A program made the position numbers and the translations under genes. A DNA stretch of 64,000 nucleotides from Blautia luti. Its GTDB lineage: Bacteria > Bacillota > Clostridia > Lachnospirales > Lachnospiraceae. A model generated the notes under the pieces. That model was not told where the DNA came from, searched no databases, and saw only the letters and a list, made by a program, of their open reading frames with translations. Position 1 is the stretch's first letter. Each line of letters starts with the position of its first letter. The stretch spans positions 367,501-431,500 of the forward strand of contig NZ_AP028156.1 of assembly GCF_033096465.1 (NCBI RefSeq). The letters are read 5' to 3'. Below, in pieces: positions 8,212 through 16,055 of the stretch.

Positions 8212-10038
8212 ATGAAGAAAAAGAAGAAAAAAAAGAAAATTATCATAGGGGCAGCTGTGGTTCTGGTGGCTGCAGGTGGAATTTCAGTGGCAGCGCAAAG
8301 AAAGTCCGGTGAGGATCAGATCCCGCAGGTGCCGGTGGTTACTGTACAGACCGGGGATGTAGAAGAGATCGTGGATGCTTCCGGAACTGTGGGAAGTGAG
8401 GAAGAGAAAACGTATTATTCTCCTGTAAATGCCCAGATTAAGAAGGTAGCTTTTTCCCAGGGTGATGTGGTGAAAAAGGGAACAAAGCTGATCGAATTTG
8501 ATACAAAGGATCTGGAGAAGGATAACCAGAAGGCTGAACTGAATCTGAAGTCAACGAAGTATGATACAAAGGATACTGTAAACAAATCCGATAAAGCGGA
8601 TCAGAAGCAGAAAGATGCAAAGAAAAAGGTTCAGGAACTTGAGAAAAAGGTAAAAGATAAGAAAGCTTATGTGGCTTCCCTGAAGTCTCAGATCTCTGCT
8701 GCAACAACCCGTGCACAGCAGGAAGCAGCGGCTCAGGCGGCAGCACAGGCAGCGGCCGAGGCACAGGCACAGCAGGCAGCAGCACAGGCGAAAGCTCAGG
8801 CAGAAGCCCAGAAGCAGCAGGAGATCCAGAACAAATATCATGCAGCACTTTATACATATCAGAAAGAAACTCTGCCTCAGTATCAGCAGAAGCTGTCTGA
8901 ACTGAATTCTGCATATACCCAGGCACAGACGGCGTATAATCAGGCAGATACTGCTTATCAGATGGCATTTGCAGCATGGCAGGCAGATCCTTCAGAAGAA
9001 AATACCCAGGAGCTGAGTACTGCAGAAGAGAACAGAAACCAGGCGCAGATTAGCAGGGATCAGGCGAAGGAGGCATATGAGGATTATAAGCAGCAGACTC
9101 CGGCGATGCCAAACCTGGCGGATTTTTCCACAGATAATACAGGAAGTGATCTGGGATTTTCAGATGGCACGGATGTTGAGGATACGGAAGAAGAGGTGGA
9201 GACAGATACCTCGTATAGTGGCAGCAGTGAAACTGTGACTGCAGATACTTCAGCACTGGAGAGTGCGATGGAGGCAGCCAGTGATGAGCTGGCAGAACTT
9301 CAGTCTGACCTGGCATCTGAGAAAGCTATTGCGGAGGCGGATTCCACCAGCCTTACGAAAGAAGAGCGGAAGAAACTGAAGGTAGCAGATAATCTTTCTG
9401 AGCTGGATGCCAAATCCGCGAAGGAGCTTGTGGAAGAAGGAAAGAAGGGTATCACTGCTGAATTCAACGGGATCGTATCCAAAGCTGACCTGAAAAACGG
9501 GGAAGCAGTTACCCAGGGAATGGAGCTTTTTACCATTCAGAATACAGATAAGGCAAGTGTGGATGTAACTCTTTCCAAGTATGATTATGATACAGTGAAG
9601 GAAGGACAGAAGGCGGAAATTACTCTGGGAGGTAATACTTATGAGGGTACTGTGACCAGAATGAGCCATATTGCTGTGCAGAATGAAAAAGGGACTCCGG
9701 TGATCTCGGCTACAGTGAGTATTGATGATCCGGATGATGATATTTTCCTGGGGGTAGATGCAAAGGTGAAGATTCATGCAGCATCTGCGAAAGATGTTGT
9801 GACTCTTCCTGTGGAAGTGGTCAACATTGGTAAAGATGGTTCTTTCTGCTATGTGATCGAGAATGGATTGGTAACCAGAAGAAACATTACCACCGGGATC
9901 AGTTCAGAAGATTATATAGAAATCACAGACGGGATTGAAGCCGGTGAAGAAGTAATTTCCGATCTGGGCGATTATACAGAAGGCATGGCAGTTCAGGCAG
10001 AGCCACAGGAACAGACAGGAGAGGATGCTGATGAGTAA
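8212..10038 (+). CDS. MacA-like membrane-fusion/adaptor protein (HlyD family)
   Basis: This 608-aa protein starts with a run of lysines and one membrane anchor (about residues 10-28). A first lipoyl/barrel strand set follows, with VVTVQTGDVEEIVDASGTV near residue 45 and the hallmark of the lipoyl half GDVVKKGTKLIEFD near 85. A very long Ala/Gln-rich coiled coil spans about 110-390, interrupted by an acidic, Thr/Ser-rich segment around 305-345. The second lipoyl half (ITAEFNGIVSKADLKNGEAVTQG) and the membrane-proximal beta domain come last. In Gram-positives these adaptors couple the ABC permease to the cell wall side. The coiled coil is longer than in MacA and contains a disordered acidic insert. 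It overlaps the next gene. Confidence 0.9.
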   Translation: MKKKKKKKKIIIGAAVVLVAAGGISVAAQRKSGEDQIPQVPVVTVQTGDVEEIVDASGTVGSEEEKTYYSPVNAQIKKVAFSQGDVVKKGTKLIEFDTKDLEKDNQKAELNLKSTKYDTKDTVNKSDKADQKQKDAKKKVQELEKKVKDKKAYVASLKSQISAATTRAQQEAAAQAAAQAAAEAQAQQAAAQAKAQAEAQKQQEIQNKYHAALYTYQKETLPQYQQKLSELNSAYTQAQTAYNQADTAYQMAFAAWQADPSEENTQELSTAEENRNQAQISRDQAKEAYEDYKQQTPAMPNLADFSTDNTGSDLGFSDGTDVEDTEEEVETDTSYSGSSETVTADTSALESAMEAASDELAELQSDLASEKAIAEADSTSLTKEERKKLKVADNLSELDAKSAKELVEEGKKGITAEFNGIVSKADLKNGEAVTQGMELFTIQNTDKASVDVTLSKYDYDTVKEGQKAEITLGGNTYEGTVTRMSHIAVQNEKGTPVISATVSIDDPDDDIFLGVDAKVKIHAASAKDVVTLPVEVVNIGKDGSFCYVIENGLVTRRNITTGISSEDYIEITDGIEAGEEVISDLGDYTEGMAVQAEPQEQTGEDADE

Positions 10039-11263
10039 TCTGTATGAATATATCAAGATGGCAGTCCATAATATTATGGCAAATAAGGGCCGGTCTTTTC
10101 TGACTATGCTTGGTATTATTATAGGTATTGCTTCTGTGATCGCCATTGTTTCGATCGGTGAGGGAACGAAGAACCAGATGAACAGCGAGATCGATGATAT
10201 CGGCGGCGGACAGATCGCGATCAGTGTGAGCAGTGATGCGCAGACTGCGGAAGAATGGATCACTGCGGATGATATAGAGGCGATCCGGGAACTGGACGGA
10301 ATTGAAGGTGTGAATGTTTCGGATTCCTATGATGGCGAGACTGCTACCGGTAAGGGAAATTTCACTCTTATGGTTACCGGAGAGGGACCGGATGCGAAGC
10401 TGGTCAGCAATGCAACAATGAAGCATGGAGTTTATTTTGGAGAGAAAGAAGTGCAGGAAGGAAAGAATGTTTGCGTGATTTCTGATTCAGACGCGAAGAG
10501 ACTTTTTGGTACCGATGATGTTGTGGGAATGAGTCTGGATGTGAACTGTTATGGGCTGACGAAGAGTCTGCGGATCTGTGGTGTGACTACGCAGAAAGAG
10601 AATGGGACTTTTGTAAGTTATACCTATGACGGGATGCCGGTGACTGTGAATGTGCCTTATACGACAATGAATGAGTTTACCGGGACATCAGATTATTTCT
10701 TCTCTATGACGATACAGGCAGACAAGAGTCTGGACAGTCAGAGTATCGCAGATAAAGTGGTGAACCTGTTGGAGAAGAGACATCAGTGCGCTGGAGAAGA
10801 TTATTTCCAGGTACAGAGCTTCCAGGATATTATGAGTTCCATGAACCAGATGCTGGATATGGTAACTGCGTTTATTTCCTTTGTGGCTGGAATTTCGCTG
10901 CTGGTTGGTGGTATCGGGGTTATGAATATCATGCTGGTGTCTGTGACTGAACGTACCAGGGAGATTGGTATCCGTAAGTCTCTGGGGGCAAAGACCTCAT
11001 CAATTATGCTTCAGTTTCTGGCAGAAGCAGCAATCCTGACGGCCATGGGTGGTCTGATCGGAATTGTTCTTGGCGTGATTGGAGGGTATGCGATCTGTTC
11101 TATCATAAGCAGCAGTATGGAAATGACCATTACACCGGGAATCAGCCTGAGTACGATCATGGCGGCAACGTTGTTCTCCTGTGCAGTGGGAGTATTTTTC
11201 GGAATCTATCCTGCAAGAAAAGCTGCGAAACTCAGTCCGATCGAGGCGCTGAGACGAAATTAA
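10031..11263 (+). CDS. MacB-like ABC transporter permease
   Basis: This protein of about 410 aa has the MacB_PCD plus FtsX layout. TM1 (about residues 20-45, FLTMLGIIIGIASVIAIVSI) is followed by a large extracytoplasmic domain (50-270). Three closing helices come last, with the motif GGIGVMNIMLVSVTERTREIG before TM3 and PARKAAKLSPIEALR at the end. I place the start at 10031 because GGAGAGG ends six bases earlier. An ATG at 10025 touches the ribosome site and is unlikely. The start lies inside the 3' end of the adaptor gene, so translation is coupled. The exporter probably moves a peptide, lipid or antimicrobial, but nothing in the sequence gives the substrate. Confidence 0.93.
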   Translation: MSNLYEYIKMAVHNIMANKGRSFLTMLGIIIGIASVIAIVSIGEGTKNQMNSEIDDIGGGQIAISVSSDAQTAEEWITADDIEAIRELDGIEGVNVSDSYDGETATGKGNFTLMVTGEGPDAKLVSNATMKHGVYFGEKEVQEGKNVCVISDSDAKRLFGTDDVVGMSLDVNCYGLTKSLRICGVTTQKENGTFVSYTYDGMPVTVNVPYTTMNEFTGTSDYFFSMTIQADKSLDSQSIADKVVNLLEKRHQCAGEDYFQVQSFQDIMSSMNQMLDMVTAFISFVAGISLLVGGIGVMNIMLVSVTERTREIGIRKSLGAKTSSIMLQFLAEAAILTAMGGLIGIVLGVIGGYAICSIISSSMEMTITPGISLSTIMAATLFSCAVGVFFGIYPARKAAKLSPIEALRRN

Positions 11264-11326
11264 GTTGTTGCAAAATAGTCAATTTTATCAATCAAAAGAA
11301 AAAAATAAAAAAAATCAAAAAAAGTG

Positions 11327-11355
11327 TTGACAAATGCTCTGGTATAGAGTAGAAT
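11327..11355 (+). promoter_or_regulatory. promoter of tRNA-Arg
   Basis: TTGACA at 11327-11332 and TAGAAT at 11350-11355 are 17 bases apart. The start of the tRNA is 44 bases further on. Confidence 0.8.
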
Positions 11356-11398
11356 ACTCATTGTTGTGAGGGACACGCGATAAGAACTTCACAAGGAT

Positions 11399-11472
11399 GT
11401 GCGTTTAGCTCAGCTGGATAGAGCGTTTGGCTACGGACCAAAAGGTCGGGGGTTCGAATCCTCTAACGCACG
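11399..11472 (+). tRNA. tRNA-Arg (ACG), integration target
   Basis: Acceptor GTGCGTT pairs perfectly with AACGCAC. The anticodon arm TTTGGCTACGGACCAAA gives ACG. The T arm is GGGGTTCGAATCCTC. The 3' end overlaps the end of the leftward integrase frame, the usual layout when a tyrosine recombinase uses a tRNA 3' end as attachment site. The tRNA itself is intact. Confidence 0.97.
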
Positions 11473-12856
11473 CTATGTCGAAAGGCTGGAAACCTTGAAA
11501 AATCAATGGTTTCCGGCTTTTTTTGTGCTTGTTGATTTGAGCTCGAACCTGTGACTTCCTGTGACAAGGAAAATTTGGGTGAAATCAGCTGGCAAATGCC
11601 TTTTCCATGATACTCAGACTTCAGTGGATTATAGATATACCCTAATGTTGTTGTGGTGTTGCTGTGACCAAGGCAGGCACGAATTTGATTAAGAGGAAGA
11701 CCAGCTGCGTTCAGGCGACTTGCGTAAGTCTTTCTCAGTTTGTGGCTGCGCTTTACATCTGTACTGATGTGTTTGCAGGCATATTCCAGCATACTGTTAA
11801 TTGAACGCAGATTCAGGTATTTGCTTCCATATCCGAAGATGAAGTCATCAGGTCTGATATCAGGAGCATTGGCTTTTAATAATTTGAAAATCTCCTGAGC
11901 TTTATGGACAACAGGAATGACACGCTCTGTATGAGTCTTGGTATGATCAAGCAATACATACACACCTTTTCGGCCTTCCTGACCAGGAAGAATAACAATC
12001 TGTCCGGAAGCCTTATACACATCATAATAAGGATTATTCAGTTCAGTGGCATCCATATGTACCATTTCCTGTACAATCGATATTTCCCACTTGTCCATGT
12101 TCAGATCTCGCCAGCGGAGGGCGCACAATTCTCCGGCACGTAATCCCATCAGGAAATTGCAAACGATGGACAAAAAGCGTGGCTGATGTTTCTTGTTGTA
12201 CGATTTCCAGAGATCCTCAATGATTTTATGATATTCGTCGGTGTTGTAAACCTGAGTTTCATTGGTTGGCTTGGACACCTGACGGAATTTAACGGTTACC
12301 TTGAGTTCTGGAAATGGATTACGGGCAATATATCCGTGATCTTTGGCATACTCAAACATCTGCTTGGGAATAGTTTTTATCGTCTGCCAGGTGTGGCTGG
12401 ATAAATTATATTTTTTGATCAGCTGATTGGCCCAGGAATTGATATCTGAGACCTTTATTTCCTGTAAGGGAATCTGAAAGAAATCAGTTCCGTCAAAAAA
12501 TCTTTTCCAGTGTTTTCTGTGGGCACAGATAGTGTTAGGGCTGTCTGTGATAGTTCTTTTGTAGGCGAGCCATTCCTCAAAAATATCCTGCAGGCAAGTG
12601 GAAGTGGATTCTAGATAGTATGGTTTTAATGCATCCAACAATTCACCGTAAGTTTTCCGCTGAATACGCTTGTTATAATCCTGCGGGTTTGCAGTGTACC
12701 AGGCATCTCTTTTCTTGTTGTATAAGAATGCGTATTTGTGAAGTTTTCTACTTTTTTTCTGGTTAGCATTTTTTCAATATCCGCTACCGTTTTCTCATCA
12801 ATTGTATCATCGATAAAGAGATTTTCCAGTCTTGATTTTTTTACTTCAGTCTGCAT
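11463..12856 (-). CDS. int: tyrosine recombinase/integrase, read across a -1 frameshift
   Basis: The 392-residue frame 11463-12641 holds an SAM-like N-terminal domain (LQDIFEEWLAYKRTITDSPNT) and the catalytic domain. All catalytic residues are present: Arg in MGLRAGELCALRW, Lys in DHTKTHTERVIPV, HxxR in SHKLRKTYASRL, His in CLGHSNTTTTLGY and the Tyr nucleophile in that last segment. The true N-terminus (MQTEVKKSRLENLF...) starts at 12856 after AAGGTGA in another frame. The two join by a single -1 step at the A7 run 12752-12758, giving about 464 aa with a continuous arm-binding segment (KLHKYAFLYNKKRDAWYT). This may be a programmed frameshift or a one-base deletion. The last 20 or so residues are encoded by the tRNA-Arg terminator. 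Confidence 0.85.
11481..11525 (+). terminator. terminator of tRNA-Arg, lying inside the integrase frame
   Basis: AAGGCTGGAAACC and TGGTTTCCGGCTT pair around an AT loop, followed by a T7 tract. On the other strand the same bases encode the last residues of the integrase frame. Confidence 0.85.
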
Positions 12857-12954
12857 AGTTCATCACCTTTTTATCTTTAATATGTGATTTTAAGATGCAG
12901 GGTGTCTGAAAAAGGAAGATGCTTTCTAATTGTATAATTTTGTAGTAAATTTAG

Positions 12955-13004
12955 TTGGAATTCGGAACTCAAAAGTATATAATGTATTTATGGAACTCAA
13001 AAGT
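12955..13004 (+). promoter_or_regulatory. promoter with two GGAACTCAAAAGT operator copies
   Basis: TTGGAA at 12955-12960 and TATAAT at 12978-12983 are 17 bases apart. GGAACTCAAAAGT occurs exactly twice, at 12964-12976 between the two promoter elements and at 12992-13004 just after the start of transcription. The placement suits repression by the RHH protein encoded next. Confidence 0.7.
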
Positions 13005-13021
13005 TGGGAGGTGAAATTAAA

Positions 13022-13189
13022 TTGAGTCCACGCACTGGCAGACCGACAGATGCGTTGAAAAATCATGATCTGAAAGTGAGAGTAGATGATAAGCTCTATG
13101 ATCGATTGCTTAAATATGCAGATGATAATAATATTACCAAAGCTGAAGCAATAAGACGTGTATTAGATGTGCATTTGCCGAAAAATTAA
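13022..13189 (+). CDS. small ribbon-helix-helix regulator of the integrated element
   Basis: This 55-aa protein starts, most likely, at TTG 13022, ten bases after GGGAGG. A frame opening at 13004 would include the ribosome site and is unlikely. A basic arm (SPRTGRPTDALKNH) precedes the strand LKVRVDDKLYDRLLKYA and the second helix ITKAEAIRRVLDVHL. This is the layout of CopG/Arc-like repressors on mobile elements. It lies right after the integrase in divergent orientation, under a promoter carrying two exact 13-base repeats, so it probably controls itself and perhaps element functions. Too short for any enzymatic role. Confidence 0.75.
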   Translation: MSPRTGRPTDALKNHDLKVRVDDKLYDRLLKYADDNNITKAEAIRRVLDVHLPKN

Positions 13190-13300
13190 AAACCAGTCCA
13201 ACTGCCCTGACAAGATAGTGAACTGGTTTATTGGGTTTGCCACAGGAGTTGCCCTGCAGCTAAATCTGATTATAGCACCGTAGGAACACTCCTGGCAACT
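13190..13300. other. structured intergenic region of the element
   Basis: Two inverted repeats are visible. AACCAGT/ACTGGTT spans about 13190-13229. TTGCCACAGGAGT (13237-13249) pairs with ACTCCTGGCAA (13288-13298) with a two-base bulge. There is no T tract, so these are not clear terminators. An origin, a nick site or an RNA element is possible. Confidence 0.4.
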
Positions 13301-13361
13301 TATTAACTGCTGTCGGAGAAAAAAATCTGACAGTTGATTATGTGAAAAAGGAGTCGATCAT

Positions 13362-13694
13362 ATGGAACTTGATCTTTTAATTACGGAACTGGATGAAACG
13401 ACCATCCAGATCGACAAGATGAGATATCTTGCCACACAGATTTCTACTAAAGCATGTGAAAAGACAAAGCACGCAAAGAATGCTCTTCAGTATGACTTTG
13501 AGAGCCAGGAAATTGTCAAATGTGCTGCAATTCTTTCTGACTATATTGAAGTTGCAGATGCCGCAATTAAAAAGGCAGTCACAGAACTGGCAGAATACGA
13601 TACAAAACTTCAGAAAGGAAATGCCAAGGCGCTTTCTGCTGATTCTGCGAAAGTGGATTTTGGAGTAACGGCAGATCCATCAAAGAATAATTAA
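13362..13694 (+). CDS. hypothetical helical protein of the integrated element
   Basis: This 110-aa protein is dominated by helices. Residues 1-85 alternate hydrophobic and charged positions suited to a three-helix bundle or coiled coil (LLITELDETTIQIDKMRYLA, then ILSDYIEVADAAIKKAVTEL). It ends in a polar tail. AAAAAGGAG precedes the ATG. It has no signal peptide, membrane span or catalytic motif. The position between the RHH regulator and RepA suggests an element gene, perhaps in replication or maintenance. I do not recognise the family. Confidence 0.7.
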   Translation: MELDLLITELDETTIQIDKMRYLATQISTKACEKTKHAKNALQYDFESQEIVKCAAILSDYIEVADAAIKKAVTELAEYDTKLQKGNAKALSADSAKVDFGVTADPSKNN

Positions 13695-13830
13695 TCATAA
13701 ATTTTAAATCAGGCTATATTTTGCAAAATCAGGCAAAATATGGCCTTTTTGTATTTTTAGGACTTATTTTTGCTATCCGGTTTCCAGAAATCACATATTT
13801 AAAGAAACAAACAAAGGAGCCGATATCGCA

Positions 13831-14298
13831 ATGAAAGAAAATATCAGTTTTGAATTTATTAAATCAGATAAAACAGAACCAAATATCTATTATCGTATCC
13901 CTAAAATCCTGTTTGAAAGCAGTGTCTTTGAAGATCTATCGACAGATGCAAAATATCTGTACAGCTTTATGCTGGATCGCGTTTCTTTGTCCAGCAAAAA
14001 TAAATGGATAGATCCGGATGGGAGAGTGTATATCATTTATACTGTAAAACAGGTATGTGAAATTTTAAAATGCGGAAAAGACAAGGCATCGAAGTTACTG
14101 GCAGAGTTGGATAGCGAGAATGGTATTGGATTGATTGAAAGGGTACGTAGAGGCCTTTGTAAGCCAGACAAAATTTACGTGAAAGATATTGTGGTACGGA
14201 AAGATCATGTAGACAAAAAGGAATCTGCTGCATCGGAAAATGCGACTTCCGGAGATCGATTTAATCGACTTCAGGAGGGGGAAAAACAGAGGTCATGA
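13831..14298 (+). CDS. replication initiator RepA, N-terminal part (frameshifted gene)
   Basis: The first 125 residues match the RepA N-terminal winged-helix domain of Gram-positive plasmids and integrative elements. The typical order is NIYYRIPKILFESSVFEDLS, then DAKYLYSFMLDRVSLS, YIIYTVKQVCEILKCGKDKASKLLAEL and GLIERVRRGLCKPDKIYVK. The frame stops at TGA 14296-14298, inside the linker. The C-terminal half continues in the next frame. One extra A in the A5 tract at 14282-14286 would restore a continuous reading (RLQEGEKTEVMNSEI). The gene is therefore broken by a one-base deletion. The alternative is a coupled two-gene arrangement, because stop and start overlap as ATGA. Confidence 0.85.
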   Translation: MKENISFEFIKSDKTEPNIYYRIPKILFESSVFEDLSTDAKYLYSFMLDRVSLSSKNKWIDPDGRVYIIYTVKQVCEILKCGKDKASKLLAELDSENGIGLIERVRRGLCKPDKIYVKDIVVRKDHVDKKESAASENATSGDRFNRLQEGEKQRS

Positions 14299-14900
14299 AC
14301 TCGGAAATTCATATCACGCAGTGTAGTAAAAACAGATGTCAGGAAATCGGAAAAACAGACACAACTAATAATGATAATATTAAGACTTATAATATTAAAA
14401 CGGACAAAAGTAATCAGGATAATAGTAATCATCACTCTGTCAAGAGCTCTGCCCTGACAGAGGATGATGATACATATACCCGCTATGAACAATTGGTCAA
14501 GCAGCAAATCGAATATGAGTATGCTGTCAAAGAATGTCAGAAGAATGAAGTAGCGTACATTAATGCGATGGTAGCTATAATTGCAAAGCTGTTTTGTTGG
14601 CCAGGTAAGCCTGTTAGAATCAATGGCGTCGAGTATTCATATGCTTATGTGAAGGATAAACTGTCGTTGATCACTAAGGACCATATCATCTATGTCGTTG
14701 AGCAATTACGTAAGTGGCGCCCGGATATTTCAAATATCTATAACTATTTGCTGGTATGCATGCTTCGTGCAGTTGACACAATTGACTGCTATTACACGGC
14801 GCAGGTAAATCATGACATGGGTGCGGGAAATTTTACAGACAAACCCGACGTATCTGACAAAGGGCAGGAGAATGAGGAACTGCTGCCGTGGATGCGATAA
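14295..14900 (+). CDS. replication initiator RepA, C-terminal part (DUF6017-like)
   Basis: This 201-aa frame begins with the polar linker found between the two RepA domains (SKNRCQEIGKTDTTNNDN). It then continues with the C-terminal domain of about 110 residues: YEQLVKQQIEYEYAVKECQK, IAKLFCWPGKPVRINGVEYSY, ITKDHIIYVVEQLRKWRPDI and NIYNYLLVCMLRAVDTIDCYY ending in VNHDMG. In intact relatives these parts are one protein that starts replication of a plasmid or an excised element. No ribosome site is convincing for a separate start, apart from coupling to the upstream stop. Treat both halves as one decayed or frameshifted gene. Confidence 0.8.
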   Translation: MNSEIHITQCSKNRCQEIGKTDTTNNDNIKTYNIKTDKSNQDNSNHHSVKSSALTEDDDTYTRYEQLVKQQIEYEYAVKECQKNEVAYINAMVAIIAKLFCWPGKPVRINGVEYSYAYVKDKLSLITKDHIIYVVEQLRKWRPDISNIYNYLLVCMLRAVDTIDCYYTAQVNHDMGAGNFTDKPDVSDKGQENEELLPWMR

Positions 14901-14961
14901 ATTTATTTTCAGGGGATATGCTTTTAATCAACGGTTTTAGGAATAGGGCTAACAAAAAGTG

Positions 14962-15019
14962 TTGACAAATATATCATAGTGCGATATAACATAACTATCG
15001 AAGTACGATATATCGCACT
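14962..15019 (+). promoter_or_regulatory. promoter and palindromic operators of the PadR gene
   Basis: TTGACA at 14962-14967 and TATAAC at 14985-14990 are 17 bases apart. AGTGCGATATA (14978-14988) overlaps the -10. It is repeated in inverse as TATATCGCACT (15009-15019), which also forms a near-palindrome with AGTACGATATA just before it. AGTGCGATATATCGCACT-like sites are typical of PadR repressors controlling themselves. Confidence 0.8.
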
Positions 15020-15034
15020 GAAAGGACAACGCTT

Positions 15035-15352
15035 ATGGATGCACATATAAAAAAAGTTTACGTTCCTATGACGGAGACAAGCTTTTACATATTGTTATGT
15101 CTTCGTACCCCGAATCATGGGTACGGGATTGTACAAAAGGTAAAAGAGCTGACAGATAATGAAGTGGTGCTCGGTCCGGGAACCATGTATGGAAGCCTTT
15201 CGAAGCTGGAGAAGGATGGTCTGATTCATTTTATTCGGGAGGAAGACAAGAGGAAGATTTATGAGATCACAGAACTTGGCACAGAAGTTCTGGAGCTTGA
15301 ACTGAAGAGAATCCGCAGGTTGTATCGGAATGCACAGGAGGTAACGAAATGA
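15035..15352 (+). CDS. PadR-family transcriptional regulator
   Basis: This 105-aa winged-helix protein has the PadR hallmarks: TETSFYILLCLRTPNHGYGIVQKV in the first helices, LGPGTMYGSLSKLEKDGLI as the recognition helix and RKIYEITELGTEVLELEL in the wing. A short C-terminal helix serves for dimerisation. Family members repress membrane or transport genes and are often induced by small toxic molecules. It overlaps the DUF2812 gene by four bases (ATGA), so the two are co-translated. Palindromic operators at its promoter indicate autoregulation. Confidence 0.93.
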   Translation: MDAHIKKVYVPMTETSFYILLCLRTPNHGYGIVQKVKELTDNEVVLGPGTMYGSLSKLEKDGLIHFIREEDKRKIYEITELGTEVLELELKRIRRLYRNAQEVTK

Positions 15353-15885
15353 AAGAACTCAAAAAAGAATTTCGCTGGTTTAACATCATGGAGTACGAAA
15401 AAGAAGAAAATTACCTGAGTAAAAGACACCAGGAAGGCTGGAAATTCAAGAGAATGACTTTCCCTGGTGTGTATACATTTGAGCGGTGTGAGCCTGAGAA
15501 AGTGATTTACCAGTTGGATTACAATAAAGAAGGAATCAAACACCAGATGGAATATGTGCGGATGTTTGAGGATTGCGGCTGGGAATACCTGACAGAGTTT
15601 GATGGCTATAATTATTTCCGCAAGCCGGCAGATAAGATGCAGCAGGAAGAAGAAATATTCTGTGACGACATCTCCCGCCTGGATATGATGAATCGGATTT
15701 TTATAGGAAGAGTAATTCCGTTGATCGTAATTCTTTGCAGTCTGATCTGGCAGCTTTATATATCTGCGACAGACCATAGTGAACGGGGTTGGTTGCCGGT
15801 ATTTATTGTATTAGTGATTATATACATTATTACTTTCCTACAGTTTGCAGTAAAATATTTTGCATTTCGGAAAAAGGTAAAATAA
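15349..15885 (+). CDS. DUF2812 membrane protein, PadR partner
   Basis: This 178-aa protein has the DUF2812 domain at about residues 8-110: FRWFNIMEYEKEENYLSKRHQEGWKF, then YRFERCEP-like and VRMFEDCGWEYL segments. Two membrane helices follow (about 118-138 and 146-168) and a short basic tail. DUF2812 proteins are regularly encoded behind PadR regulators. They are thought to act as membrane sensors or anti-repressors, but no activity is established. The overlap with padR and the lack of an own promoter support a two-gene operon. Confidence 0.88.
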   Translation: MKELKKEFRWFNIMEYEKEENYLSKRHQEGWKFKRMTFPGVYTFERCEPEKVIYQLDYNKEGIKHQMEYVRMFEDCGWEYLTEFDGYNYFRKPADKMQQEEEIFCDDISRLDMMNRIFIGRVIPLIVILCSLIWQLYISATDHSERGWLPVFIVLVIIYIITFLQFAVKYFAFRKKVK

Positions 15886-16055
15886 TAGCATTCGTTTGAC
15901 GAAGCATTAATAGAAAGAGTTCTTTATCTGGGGAGCAATGACCTCAGGTGATGGACTTTTTCTGATTTTATAAAGAAATTTGAATTTTTTTGTTACCATT
16001 CAGGCTTTTTTACGATATATAGTATGAGTAGAAAAACGAGGAGGACAACCCGTAA
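15886..16055 (+). promoter_or_regulatory. ECF-type promoter P1 upstream of the first sigma gene
   Basis: GTTACC at 15992-15997 and ACGATATAT at 16012-16020 lie in a stretch that is nearly identical to the region upstream of the secreted-protein gene at 19741 (GTTATC, same 20-base offset, then ACGATATATAGTATGAG). A third, weaker copy is upstream of the paralogue at 22521. This is the expected pattern for promoters read by the ECF sigma factor encoded here. Confidence 0.7.

Noticed and set aside
13004..13021. Upstream TTG start for the RHH gene
   Set aside because: Its first codons are the ribosome binding site itself (GGGAGG); TTG at 13022 has correct spacing.
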